Assembly: GCA_016717335.1 (NCBI GenBank)
Contig: JADKFS010000019.1
Span: 310,001-374,000, forward strand
Direction of reading: 5' to 3'
DNA from: Candidatus Ribeiella danica
GTDB lineage: Bacteria > Chloroflexota > Chloroflexia > Chloroflexales > Roseiflexaceae
Length of the DNA stretch: 64,000 nt
Shown here: one piece after another, positions 25,834-36,061 of the stretch
Layout of the letters: each line of letters opens with the position of its first letter
How positions within the stretch are numbered: the first letter of the stretch is position 1
Program-made: the position numbers and the translations under genes
The notes under the pieces: model-generated
The model's input: the letters and a program-made list of their open reading frames with translations, nothing else
The model's database searches: none
Told to the model about the DNA's origin: nothing

Positions 25834-26058
25834 GAAAGATGAAGGATGACGGGCTGTAGACGGCCTCCATCCTTCATCCTTCATCCTCCATCCTTCATCC
25901 TCCATCCTTCATCCTCCATCCTTCATCCTCCATCCTTCATCCTCCATCCTTCATCCTCCATCCTTCATCCTCCATCCTTCATCCTCCATCCTTCATCCTT
26001 CATCCTTCATCCTCCATCCTTCATCCTTCATCCTTCATCCTTCATCCTTCATCCTTCA
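25834..26058. repeat. Expanded heptamer tract (YCATCCT), about 27 units
   Basis: The left arm is short (GAAAGATGAAGGATGA), then a spacer, then about 193 bp of uninterrupted 7-nt units, mostly alternating CCATCCT and TCATCCT and becoming TCATCCT only at the end. The tract stops a few bases from the aspS stop codon. It is the largest member of the tandem-unit hairpin family in the window and is likely to be length-variable by slippage (inference). Confidence 0.95.
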
Positions 26059-26060
26059 CC

Positions 26061-27362
26061 TCAGGGCGTCAGCCGAGTCAGGTCGCGTGGGAACAGCGTC
26101 GTCTCGCGGATGTTCGGCGCCTCGGCCAAGCGCGCGACCCAGCGCTCGAGCCCGATCGCGAAGCCCCCGTGTGGCGGCATGCCGTGCCGGAATGCCTCCA
26201 GGTAGCCCTCGAACGAGGCCGCGCTCATGGCGCGCTCCTGCAGCACCGCCAGGTAGTCCTCGTAGCGGTGCAGGCGCTGCCCGCCCGACACCAGCTCCAG
26301 CCCGCGGAACAGCAGGTCGAATCCGCGCGAGTAGCCTGGCCGCGCCGCGTCCGGGTGGGTGTAGAAGGCGCGCTTGGCGGTCGGGTAGCCCCACACGAAC
26401 AGAAAGTCCGAGCTGTGCTCGCGCCTGGCCCACTCGCCTAGCCAGCGCTCGTGCGACGGCGCCAGGTCCGGCTCGCCGCGCACGTCCTCGCCTGTCGCCC
26501 TGCTGATCATATCGAGCGCCTCGGCGAAGTGGATCGCTGGAATCTGCGCGGGCACGTCCGGCAGGCTGAGCTTGAGCAGCGCCACCGCCTGGCTGGCCTG
26601 CTCGCGGATCGCGCCGAGCATCCCCTCCAGCGCCCGGTTGAGCACCTCCATCACGTCGAAGTGGTCGCGAATGAAGCCCAGCTCGACGTCCAGCGACACG
26701 AAGGCGTTGGTGTGGCGCGGCGTATCGTGCGGCTCGGCGCGGAAGGCTGGGCCAACCTCGAACACGCGCTCGAATACGCCGACCATGATCTGCTTGTACA
26801 GCTGCGGGCTCTGTGAGAGGTAGGCCGGCCGGCCGAAGTAGTCCAGCTTGAACACGTTCGCGCCGCCCTCGGTCGCCGCGCCGACGATCTTGGGCGTCTG
26901 GATCTCCACGAAGTCGCGCGCCTGCAGCGTCGCGCGGAATCCGGCCATCGAGGCCGCGGCGATGCGAAACAGCGCGCGCTGTCGCGGGTGCCGCAGCGCC
27001 ACCGGCGCGTGGTCGAGTATCGTCGGCAGCTGCGCCTTGAGCGTCGGGCGGAACAGGTCGAACGGCGGCGGCTCGATCGCTTCGGACAGCACCTCGACCG
27101 CCGGCTCGTGAATCTCCACCCCGCCGGGCGCCTGCGCCTCGGCCACGACCAGCCCCTCGACCGATAGGACCGTCTCGGCGTTGAGCCCGGCCAGCCGCTC
27201 GGCCAGCGCAGGGTCCTCCACCACGATCTGCGCCAGCCCCTGGCCGTCGCGCAGGATGAGGAAGCTGAGGTTGCTCAGCTGGCGCAGCCGGTGCAGCCAG
27301 CCCGCCAGTCGCACGCGCTCCCCGACGTGCGCCCCGATCTCGGTAGACCAGATTCGTTCCAC
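26061..27362 (-). CDS. aspS: Aspartyl-tRNA synthetase, archaeal/non-discriminating type
   Basis: 433 residues charging tRNA with aspartate in the cytosol. The N-terminal OB-fold (RVRLAGWLHRLRQLSNLSFL) is followed directly by the class-II core: motif 2 FRAEPHDTPRHTNAF and motif 3 GGFAIGLERWVARL, ending in TLFPRDLTRLTP. The short length and absence of the bacterial GAD insertion mark the archaeal-type (AspRS2) form, which often also mischarges tRNA-Asn in organisms with an amidotransferase; that activity is inference here. The start is GTG at 27362, with GAGAGGTG upstream. Expression is controlled by a T-box leader with a GAC (Asp) specifier. A heptamer tract abuts the 3' end. Confidence 0.93.
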   Translation of the reverse strand: MERIWSTEIGAHVGERVRLAGWLHRLRQLSNLSFLILRDGQGLAQIVVEDPALAERLAGLNAETVLSVEGLVVAEAQAPGGVEIHEPAVEVLSEAIEPPPFDLFRPTLKAQLPTILDHAPVALRHPRQRALFRIAAASMAGFRATLQARDFVEIQTPKIVGAATEGGANVFKLDYFGRPAYLSQSPQLYKQIMVGVFERVFEVGPAFRAEPHDTPRHTNAFVSLDVELGFIRDHFDVMEVLNRALEGMLGAIREQASQAVALLKLSLPDVPAQIPAIHFAEALDMISRATGEDVRGEPDLAPSHERWLGEWARREHSSDFLFVWGYPTAKRAFYTHPDAARPGYSRGFDLLFRGLELVSGGQRLHRYEDYLAVLQERAMSAASFEGYLEAFRHGMPPHGGFAIGLERWVARLAEAPNIRETTLFPRDLTRLTP

Positions 27363-27384
27363 GGTGACACCTCTCCGATTGAAG

Positions 27385-27450
27385 TTATGAGTTATGAGCT
27401 ACGAGTTTTGAGTTACTTCTTTACTCAAAACTTAAAACTCAGCGCTCAAA
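27385..27450. repeat. Heptamer-unit hairpin between T-box terminator and aspS
   Basis: Plus-strand units GTTATGA (twice), GCTACGA and GTTTTGA form the left arm, and CTCAAAA, CTTAAAA, CTCAGCG, CTCAAAA the right arm. It lies in the transcribed leader after the terminator and before the aspS ribosome site. Confidence 0.75.
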
Positions 27451-27462
27451 ACTAAAACAGCC

Positions 27463-27486
27463 CCCACTCGTCGCGCGGACGAGGGG
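27463..27486 (-). terminator. Intrinsic terminator of the T-box leader
   Basis: On the minus strand CCCCTCGTC, a five-base loop, then GACGAG, a one-base bulge and GGGG, followed by CTGTTTTAGTTTT. It overlaps the region that would form the antiterminator. Confidence 0.8.
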
Positions 27487-27586
27487 AGCCTTCTCGTGGT
27501 GCCACCGCAGCTTCGCCGCCGGATCGGGAGGGCGATCGGCAGCCTTGAACGCCTCGTAACGGTGGCGGGCCGGCGGGGCTTACTTG

Positions 27587-27664
27587 CGGAACGATGAACG
27601 ACGGACGGCGGACGATGAACAGAAAAATCCATTCAGCGTTCAGCGCTCAACGTTTAGCGTTTCT
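27587..27664. repeat. Heptamer-unit hairpin inside the T-box leader
   Basis: The left arm has units GAACGAT, GAACGAC, GGACGGC, GGACGAT and GAACAGA. The right arm has TTCAGCG twice, CTCAACG and TTTAGCG. The same GAACGNN and CTCAGCG units form the third hairpin inside valS (60716-60801). Confidence 0.8.
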
Positions 27665-27783
27665 ACGTTCTCCCCGCGCTCAGGAGGGTCTTCACAGGGT
27701 CTGGGTGCCGCGCTCGCAGCAGCCGCGGCTCTCTGGAACCCAGAGGTTCTGCTACTCGTCTCCGTCGTCGCTTTGTGCGCTGT

Positions 27784-27812
27784 AGCATACCAGAGCGGCG
27801 CGAGCGCGTCAA
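27784..27812 (-). promoter_or_regulatory. Promoter of the aspS T-box leader
   Basis: Minus strand: TTGACG (27807-27812), a 17-base spacer, then TATGCT (27784-27789), preceded by TGG as an extended -10. Transcription would start near 27777, at the 5' base of stem I. Confidence 0.7.
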
Positions 27813-27942
27813 TCCGTCGCGGGGTGGAACACCCGATTTGGTTGACTCCGCCCTGGCGGCGTGCTACCATCCTCGCGACAGGGCTTGCAGGCAACGCTGC
27901 CATCGTCCAGCCGACAACCTGCAACACACGAGCGAGCAACCC

Positions 27943-28977
27943 ATGACTCAGATCCTGCTGATCTTCTTGACCGCGCTGACGTTCTCGGTCCTTGGGACGC
28001 CGGTGGTGCGCCGGCTGGCGCTGCACGCCGGCGTTGTGGACGCGCCGAATGCACGCAAGATCCACGCTGCGCCGGTGCCGCTGCTCGGCGGCGCGGCGAT
28101 CTATGCGGCGTTTATGGTCGGCCTGATCGCGCTGGGCGATCGGGCGTTCGTGCGCGAGTTGGTCGGAATCCTCCTGGGGGCCACGCTGGTCTCGCTGTTC
28201 GGCTTGGCCGATGACCGCTGGGGCCTGCACGCCTACATGAAGCTGGGCGGGCAGCTGCTGGCCGGCGTCGTGCTCCTGCTGGGCGGCACGCAGGTCAACC
28301 TGTTCGCGGACCACCCCTGGCTGAACTGGGCGATCACGCTGATCTGGGTTGTCGGCATCACCAATGCGCTCAATCTGCTCGACAACATGGACGGGCTCTC
28401 GGGCGGGGTTACCACCGTCGCCGCGGCGTTCTTTCTGCTGCTGGCCGCGATGGGCCGCCCGCCGCAGATCCTGGTCGGCGCTATGGCGGCCGCTCTGATC
28501 GGGGCGTGCATCGGCTTCCTGCGCTACAACCTCAACCCGGCGACGATCTTTATGGGCGACACCGGCAGCCTGTTCCTGGGCTTCCTGCTGGCGGCGCTGG
28601 GCATCAAGCTGCGCTTCCCGTCGAACGTGCCTTGGGTGACATGGCTGGTGCCGGTGTGCGTGCTGGCGCTCCCGATCTTCGACACGACCCTGGTGTTCGT
28701 ATCGCGGCTGCGGCGCGGCCGCAACCCGCTGACGACGCCCGGCAAAGATCACCTGTCGCACCGGCTCGTCGCGCTCGGCCTGACGCGGCGCGAGGCGGTG
28801 CTGACCTGCTACCTGATCGGCGGCGCCTGCGGGATGGTCGCGATCTATATCGCCCAGTCGCGCTTCTCGAACGGCTATATCGCCGCGGCGCTGCTCGCGC
28901 TCGCCGGATGCATTGCGATTGCCTGGCTGGAGCGGCGCTGCCCTGCCGGCACTCCCAGGCCGCCAAAAACCCCGTGA
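27943..28977 (+). CDS. WecA/TagO-type undecaprenyl-phosphate sugar-1-phosphate transferase
   Basis: A 344-residue polytopic membrane enzyme of the MraY/WecA/TagO superfamily, which moves a UDP-HexNAc phosphosugar onto undecaprenyl phosphate on the cytoplasmic face. Catalytic motifs: LFGLADDRWG (Asp pair near residue 89), NALNLLDNMDGLSGG (about 141-155), FMGDTGSLFLGF (about 203-214) and KDHLSHRLV, the histidine-containing loop typical of WecA/TagO rather than MraY. About ten hydrophobic segments are visible. I chose the ATG at 27943, where homology begins, over longer upstream frames that run through the T-box region. It converges on typA across a strong hairpin. A role in initiating a wall glycopolymer is likely; it is not part of the cluster at 32 kb. 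Confidence 0.88.
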   Translation: MTQILLIFLTALTFSVLGTPVVRRLALHAGVVDAPNARKIHAAPVPLLGGAAIYAAFMVGLIALGDRAFVRELVGILLGATLVSLFGLADDRWGLHAYMKLGGQLLAGVVLLLGGTQVNLFADHPWLNWAITLIWVVGITNALNLLDNMDGLSGGVTTVAAAFFLLLAAMGRPPQILVGAMAAALIGACIGFLRYNLNPATIFMGDTGSLFLGFLLAALGIKLRFPSNVPWVTWLVPVCVLALPIFDTTLVFVSRLRRGRNPLTTPGKDHLSHRLVALGLTRREAVLTCYLIGGACGMVAIYIAQSRFSNGYIAAALLALAGCIAIAWLERRCPAGTPRPPKTP

Positions 28978-29062
28978 TGCACTGTGGCCCTCTGGCGCGC
29001 CTGGCATGTGCGGGGGTGCGGCGAGAGCGGCTGCGCAGACGACGCTCTTGCCACATCCAAAA

Positions 29063-29105
29063 GCGGCGGGGCCGCGCGTGTCATAGACACGCGCGGCCCC
29101 GCCGC
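29063..29105. terminator. Bidirectional hairpin between convergent transferase and typA genes
   Basis: A perfect 20-bp stem with an ATA loop (arms 29063-29082 and 29086-29105), almost entirely G+C. It sits between two converging genes, so it probably ends both transcripts. No T-run follows on either strand. Confidence 0.75.
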
Positions 29106-29123
29106 ACTCAGCCCGCAGCTGAT

Positions 29124-30968
<1,845 letters not shown>

Positions 30969-31009
30969 ACAAAAGACCTCGACCGCTTATGGCCGAGGCA
31001 GCGATAGCC

Positions 31010-31038
31010 AGTATAGCTCTGATTTGCTACTGCGCCAA
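31010..31038 (-). promoter_or_regulatory. Promoter of typA
   Basis: Minus strand TTGGCG (31033-31038), 17 bases, TATACT (31010-31015). Confidence 0.6.
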
Positions 31039-32052
31039 GTCTACCACAGACGGGCCGGCGGCGCAAACACGTTCCGATTATTGCGTTTTTGTCATATTGC
31101 CGAAAAGTCGGCCGTAGCAAACCGCATTCTGATGCGGTCTAAACATGATCAGATTGGCACATGGGCGAAAACTCGTCAGAGGCATCATATCCAAATGGAA
31201 CTTTCTCGCGTTATATCTTATAACCTGCACTTAAAGAAGGTGGCAAAGTGGCGGTCGGGCATCGTCGCACACGGGCAACTGAAACGTTAGGGCGATGCCG
31301 CACGTGCTCTTACGATCCTCCCCGAGCGTGTTGATCGTCGAACCAGTCCATCTGAATGGATAGCGAGCGTGCGCAGGTTGCCTCACTTACAGGACCTATA
31401 CGGCGGTTGGGGTTGTGAAGGCGCAACCTCTCACAGGCCCAGGTAGCACTGGCAGAGCCGGGACATCTAGGGAATCTTGGAGGGGCGCGACCCTTCGGAC
31501 TGTCTGCTTGGCGGGTGACCTCGTACGTCCTGTCACAAATCTAGGTAATAGACTTCGACGTCCAAACAGGCTTTCGGATGTAGTAGATATACCAGATCAG
31601 CGGCGGCTGCAGGTGCGGTTGGTCATTGTCGATCTGGCTGTTGCCTCGTAGCGAAGCTGCCTACGAGCTGCGTTATCTATAGTGATCCAGAGACGATACG
31701 GGGGCCCGGCTCCTGCAATCCTATTCCGTCGGCGCTGGCCAGTCGATCCCGTAGCGCAAATGTGGGCGCTCTGGTTGAGTAAAAGTAGGGCTGAGAGTAG
31801 TACGGCAACATGCGGGGTTGAGCTGAATAACAAATTTGTTATGTGGCCCCCCTCCTCCTTCATTCGAGATTTAATCGTTAATCCTATCATAATTGAGGAT
31901 TGTGTCCTCTTAACATTGTCGGCCGCACATCGATGTGCGTGTGGAGCACAATCAGCGTTCTGCAAGCGGATCGACGCGGCCCTCTCGTGGTTTTGCACAC
32001 CAGCCTGAAGCCATTTCGTTGCACCAGGACGTCCTAAAGACAGAAGGGAAAG
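31039..32052. other. 1-kb gene-free region before the exopolysaccharide cluster
   Basis: Less GC-rich than its surroundings, with no convincing coding frame on either strand. Only small inverted repeats are seen, such as GCATCG...CGATGC (31257-31296), and a GC-rich, possibly structured segment around 31415-31520. It separates divergent typA and the plus-strand cluster and probably contains the cluster's promoter and leader. I could not match a known riboswitch. Confidence 0.5.
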
Positions 32053-32943
32053 ATGGCTATGAAGTCAATGCGGTGGAGAATAGCCCTAGTGGTCTTGTGG
32101 CTAAGCCTCCTCTTCAATATTGAGCGGTTCGATTTCGAGAAAGGGACCAACGTCAACCTGGCCTCCTCTTTCTATATATTGGCGGCGACGGCAACTGCGT
32201 TGTTTCTTCTCGTCCCAATGGGGCGACGCGTCATGTATGTGTTGGGCGGCGGTATTTTCGCGGCGTATATCATCCTGAAGCTCGCTAGCCCGGCGCCGGT
32301 CTTCCAGGGCTACCACAAATACCTGACGGTCACCGAAGTCGTCGCGCTGCTGGTAACAATGGGCCTGGCGTGGCTTGTGAACCGCGGCCTGCAGGATTTC
32401 GAGCACGCGGTCGAGGCGATCTCGCTGCCGAAGGGCCGCTCCGGCGTACTTGAATACAATCAAATGCAGGAGCGCATACGAACCGAGCTGGGCCGCGCGC
32501 GCCGCCACCAGCATCCGATGAGCCTGGCCGCGATCGAGCTCGACCCGGTGACGTCGGAGGCGGCTCTGCACCGCGCGGTCCGCGATGCCCAGGCGGCTTT
32601 GATCAAGCGCTACGTCCAGGTCCAGTTCGGGGTTTTCTTGACGAAGCATACCCGCGAGACCGATGCGGTCGCGCACCACACCGAGGACGGGCATTTCCTG
32701 CTCCTCGCGCCCGAAACGCCAGGCGATCAGGTTGAGATCTTGCTAACACGACTCTCACATCAGGTCGAGGAGAACCTTGGGCTACGGTTTCGCTACCATA
32801 TCGCTGATTTTCCAAAGACAGCTCTAACCTCCGAGGAGCTGGTCCACAAAGCTACCGACAAACTGCGCCGTGAGACAGAGACGTCCACCGACCGCCGCGC
32901 CCAATCTGAGCCGACAGTGGCTACCGGGACGGCCGATACGTAG
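32053..32943 (+). CDS. Membrane protein with degenerate GGDEF-like domain
   Basis: A 296-residue protein. Residues about 8-111 contain four hydrophobic segments (IALVVLWLSLLFNI, FYILAATATALFLLVPMG, YVLGGGIFAAYIIL, VVALLVTMGLAWLV). The rest has a GGDEF-fold layout: ELGRARRHQHPMSLAAIELD, then RETDAVAHHTEDGHFLLLAP. The signature GG(D/E)EF is replaced by TEDGH at about 210-214, so cyclase activity is not expected. It heads the exopolysaccharide cluster with AAGGGAAAG before the ATG. A regulatory, possibly nucleotide-sensing, role in polysaccharide production is inference. Confidence 0.75.
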   Translation: MAMKSMRWRIALVVLWLSLLFNIERFDFEKGTNVNLASSFYILAATATALFLLVPMGRRVMYVLGGGIFAAYIILKLASPAPVFQGYHKYLTVTEVVALLVTMGLAWLVNRGLQDFEHAVEAISLPKGRSGVLEYNQMQERIRTELGRARRHQHPMSLAAIELDPVTSEAALHRAVRDAQAALIKRYVQVQFGVFLTKHTRETDAVAHHTEDGHFLLLAPETPGDQVEILLTRLSHQVEENLGLRFRYHIADFPKTALTSEELVHKATDKLRRETETSTDRRAQSEPTVATGTADT

Positions 32944-33036
32944 GGTGGGAGGGTACGAGGTTTCTCTGGTGATGGTGGTGAAACAGAGAAATGAGAGCTG
33001 CTCACGGGAGGATGTGGGCGATAAAGGAGTTGCGCA

Positions 33037-33726
33037 ATGGTACAGGATTTCACGACGACAAATCGATCGCGAACGTCAGGCCCCTGGTATCTGGCGATTG
33101 ATCCGCAGCACCGGCTGATCCGGGGCAAGGCTTATCACTTTGTCAAGCGAGCGATTGATATCGCGTTCTGCCTGATGATCGCTCCATTCGTGGGCCCGGT
33201 GCTGTTGCTTGTCGCGTTGCTTGTGTATCTTGACTCGCCGGGGCGGGTGCTGTTTACCCAGCTCCGCACTGGCAAGGGCGGGCGCCGCTTCAAGATGTAT
33301 AAGTTTCGCTCGATGGTGCCCAACGCCGAAGAGCTGAAGATTAAGTACGCTCACCTGAACGAGCTGACCTGGCCCGATTTCAAGATCACCAACGATCCGC
33401 GCATCACGCGGGTCGGGAAAATCTTGCGGAAGACCAGCCTCGATGAGCTGCCGCAGCTGCTCAATGTGCTCAAGGGAGATATGAGCCTGGTCGGGCCGCG
33501 CCCGACCTCGTTCGCCCCCGAGACCTACCGGCTGTGGCACACCGAGCGCCTGGAGGTTGTCCCCGGCATCACTGGCCTCTGGCAGATCAGTGGTCGCAGC
33601 AACCTGGATTTCGATCAGCGGTTGAAGCTGGATATTGCCTATATCGAGCGCCAGAGCATCTGGATGGACGTTTGCATCGTCGTACGGACGGTGGCGCAGG
33701 TGTTTGTCGGCGAGGGTGCGTACTAG
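33037..33726 (+). CDS. Priming undecaprenyl-phosphate sugar transferase (short PglC/EpsL type)
   Basis: A 229-residue monotopic transferase that puts the first sugar phosphate on undecaprenyl phosphate for exopolysaccharide repeat-unit synthesis. It has one hydrophobic hairpin (AIDIAFCLMIAPFVGPVLLL), then the family motifs FKMYKFRSMV, LRKTSLDELPQLLNVLKGD, MSLVGPRPT and VVPGITGLWQISGRS. The long N-terminal membrane half of WbaP/WcaJ proteins is absent. AAGGAG stands ten bases before the ATG. It is the second gene of the cluster, 93 nt after the GGDEF-like gene. Confidence 0.93.
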   Translation: MVQDFTTTNRSRTSGPWYLAIDPQHRLIRGKAYHFVKRAIDIAFCLMIAPFVGPVLLLVALLVYLDSPGRVLFTQLRTGKGGRRFKMYKFRSMVPNAEELKIKYAHLNELTWPDFKITNDPRITRVGKILRKTSLDELPQLLNVLKGDMSLVGPRPTSFAPETYRLWHTERLEVVPGITGLWQISGRSNLDFDQRLKLDIAYIERQSIWMDVCIVVRTVAQVFVGEGAY

Positions 33727-33920
33727 AGCGTGCTCGAAGAAAGCGTCGATTTCGACTTATTGATTTGGTTGCCTTGTGGGCGCTGGCTTATCATCGTATG
33801 ACTGACGATACACTCTAGGGCGTTGAGCCAGCGCCAAGAAGTATCAGCCGCTCGAGTGAGCGACAAGGAGAAGGGTTGGCACGGATCTGCTAACTCCATC
33901 TCGACGGAGGAAAGGTTTTT

Positions 33921-36014
33921 ATGGAGCTCAAGCACTACTTTGCGATCCTACGGCGCTGGGGATGGATCATGCTGCTGTGCACAGTCCTGGCTGGTATTAC
34001 CAGCTACTGGTACTCCTCGCGGCTACCTGTGATCTATCAGTCGCGTGCACGCTACCTGATTGGCCCGGCGCTGGATAACCCGAATGTGACGACCAATGAC
34101 CTCCGTGCCAGCACTCAGATCGGCCAAACCTACGACTCGCTGGTGACAAGCCGGCCCGTGGCTCAGAGCGTGATCGACAAGCTGAAGCTTGATACCGACC
34201 CCGACACGCTGGCATCGCAAGTCAATGGGACCTGGATCGACACCACGCAGATCCTGAGCATTCGCGCGAATGCCAACGATCCGATTGTGGCCGCCAACAT
34301 CGCGAATGCTATCGGCGACGTGCTGATCGAGCGTAGCCCCAGCGGCCCGTCGAGCAAGCAGGTGCAGCGCCGCCAGGACGCCGAAGCCCAGATCTTGCGC
34401 TTGCAGGAGACCATTCGCTCGATTCAAGCGGAGATCGACCAGCTGATCAATCAGCTCCAGCAGACCACCGAGGCGACCAGCCAGCGCGCGCTGATTGTCC
34501 GGCTGGACGAGCGTCGCTCGCAGCTCGCGGCCGCCCAGCGGTCCTATAGCGATCTCTCTCAGCTGCTGCAGACCAGCGACGTCAATAAGATTACACTGGT
34601 CGAGGCCGCTGTGCCTGTGACGACTCCGATCGCCCCCGACATCCAGCGCAATGTGCTGGCGGCCGTGATCGCGGGCCTGGTGCTCGGCCTGGCGGCGATG
34701 ATGCTGCTGGAGTACTCGACCGATGTGATCTATACCCCCGAGATGCTGCGCAAGGTCACCGGCCTGACGTATCTCGGCGGGCTCGCGCGCCACAAGAAGC
34801 TCCGCGGCTCCGATGGGATGCAGCTCGTCACGCTGGCGAGCCCCGAAACGCTAGCGGCCGAGAGCTTCCGCATCCTTCGTACCAACCTGCAAATCGCGGG
34901 GACCGATCGCCATCTTCCATCATTGCTGATCACCAGCCCGTCCCGTGGAGATGGCAAGACCGACATCGCGGCGAACCTCGCGGTCGTGCTTGCTCGCGCT
35001 GAGAAGCAGGTCATTCTGATCGACGCGAACCTGCGCCGGCCGCAGATTGCCACCATGTTCGGGCTGCCCGAGCAGGAGGGCCTCTCCAGCCTGCTCAGCA
35101 ACATCGATCGTATGCCCGAGCCGATTCCGGTTCCCTCGGTCCCTGGTCTGGCGATCGTTCCGGCCGGCGGCCAGGCGCTGAATTCATCGGAAATTCTCGG
35201 CTCGCAGCGGATGTACCGCCTGATCCAGGAGTGTAAGGCTCGCGCCGATGTGGTGCTGATCGATAGCGCGCCGCTGTGGTATTCCGACGCGCTGGGGCTG
35301 GCGCCGCAGGTGGATGGCGTTCTCCTGGTGGTAAGCAGCGGCTCGACCGGGCGCGAGAACACGATCAACGCGATCGAGAGCCTTCGGCTGGTGGGCGCCC
35401 GCGTGATTGGCACGGTGTTGAACCGTGTGAAGGCTGGGCCGGCATACCTGTACTACCCGACTTTTGCCGCAAAGCGGATGGATCTCGATGTCCCGGCTCT
35501 GCCTGGGCGCGAGCGTAACCTTCCGGCGCTTGGCAGCGGCCAGCGCGAGCCTCTGGAGTCTGATCTGTCCGATAGCTCGATCGTCAGGCGGCTCCAGGGC
35601 GGCAGCGGCCCAGCCGTTGCGCCGGCGCAGCCGGCAAGCCCTTCTGTCGGCGAGGTCACTGCTATGGATGCTGAGGCTAAGGAAGATCTGGATATCAGCA
35701 ATCCTTACGCCGCTGCATCAGCTCGGGCCGAAGAGCCGTCTGATCGGGCCACGATGGTGCTCGATACATCGTCCTTTGAGGCGGCGAGCGAACCAGCTGC
35801 GAGCGCTGATGTTGCCGTGCAAAGCGATGAGCTTGTCCAGATCGACGAAGCTGGTTGGGATAGCGCAGCCGAAGAGCCGGTCGCTTTCTACGCGAAAGTC
35901 GAGGGTGAGGATTCGACCGACACCGATCTGTTCAACCACACCAACGGGCATCTCTCGTCGGCTCAGGGCAGTAAGATCCGCATCCGCCCAGGGCGCAATA
36001 AGAATTCCCGCTGA
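33921..36014 (+). CDS. Wzz-type chain-length protein fused to BY-kinase (Wzc/CapAB-like)
   Basis: 697 residues. The N-terminal Wzz domain has TM1 near 15-33 (WIMLLCTVLAGITSYWY), a coiled coil (LQETIRSIQAEIDQLINQLQ) and TM2 near 243-262. The cytoplasmic kinase follows: Walker A TSPSRGDGKTDIAANLA (about 337-352), Walker A' VILIDANLRRP, Walker B VVLIDSAPL. It controls polymer length and export with the polymerase. YLYYPTF is a possible tyrosine cluster, but it is followed by 150 acidic, alanine-rich residues without tyrosine clusters, where other BY-kinases end in one. CGGAGGAAAGG precedes the ATG. Confidence 0.9.
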   Translation: MELKHYFAILRRWGWIMLLCTVLAGITSYWYSSRLPVIYQSRARYLIGPALDNPNVTTNDLRASTQIGQTYDSLVTSRPVAQSVIDKLKLDTDPDTLASQVNGTWIDTTQILSIRANANDPIVAANIANAIGDVLIERSPSGPSSKQVQRRQDAEAQILRLQETIRSIQAEIDQLINQLQQTTEATSQRALIVRLDERRSQLAAAQRSYSDLSQLLQTSDVNKITLVEAAVPVTTPIAPDIQRNVLAAVIAGLVLGLAAMMLLEYSTDVIYTPEMLRKVTGLTYLGGLARHKKLRGSDGMQLVTLASPETLAAESFRILRTNLQIAGTDRHLPSLLITSPSRGDGKTDIAANLAVVLARAEKQVILIDANLRRPQIATMFGLPEQEGLSSLLSNIDRMPEPIPVPSVPGLAIVPAGGQALNSSEILGSQRMYRLIQECKARADVVLIDSAPLWYSDALGLAPQVDGVLLVVSSGSTGRENTINAIESLRLVGARVIGTVLNRVKAGPAYLYYPTFAAKRMDLDVPALPGRERNLPALGSGQREPLESDLSDSSIVRRLQGGSGPAVAPAQPASPSVGEVTAMDAEAKEDLDISNPYAAASARAEEPSDRATMVLDTSSFEAASEPAASADVAVQSDELVQIDEAGWDSAAEEPVAFYAKVEGEDSTDTDLFNHTNGHLSSAQGSKIRIRPGRNKNSR

Positions 36015-36035
36015 GGCCTTTCTGGTCTAGTGAGA

Positions 36036-36061
36036 TCTGGAGCGGAGAAGTCCGCTCCAGA
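36036..36061. repeat. Hairpin after the BY-kinase gene
   Basis: A perfect 11-bp inverted repeat, TCTGGAGCGGA / TCCGCTCCAGA with a four-base loop, 21 nt after the stop. There is no T-run; it may stabilise or attenuate the transcript. The 162-nt gap holds nothing else. Confidence 0.55.

Larger units (their letters stand above)
27456..27777 (-). promoter_or_regulatory. T-box riboswitch leader of aspS
   Basis: Read on the minus strand. Stem I starts with GACGGAGACGAGTAG and closes with CCCTCCTGAGCGC. On the 3' side of stem I, GTGAAGACCC holds the likely specifier codon GAC (27688-27690), the aspartate codon, matching the downstream gene. The conserved T-box/antiterminator sequence is GCGGTGGCACCACGAG (around 27494-27511), close to the family consensus for pairing with the tRNA NCCA end. 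A competing terminator follows. Uncharged tRNA-Asp would favour read-through into aspS. A heptamer hairpin (27587-27664) sits between stem I and the antiterminator part, which is unusual. Confidence 0.8.

Noticed and set aside
25834..26058. CRISPR array
   Set aside because: Units are 7 bp and contiguous, with no spacers and no cas genes nearby.
25846..26205. Reading frame across the heptamer tract (PPSFILHP repeats)
   Set aside because: Made only of the tandem repeat and then antisense to aspS; no start signals.
31415..31520. Cyclic-di-GMP or other known riboswitch, or a JUMPstart-like element
   Set aside because: A few words look similar (GGTAGCAC, GGGGCG) but conserved core positions of these elements are not present.
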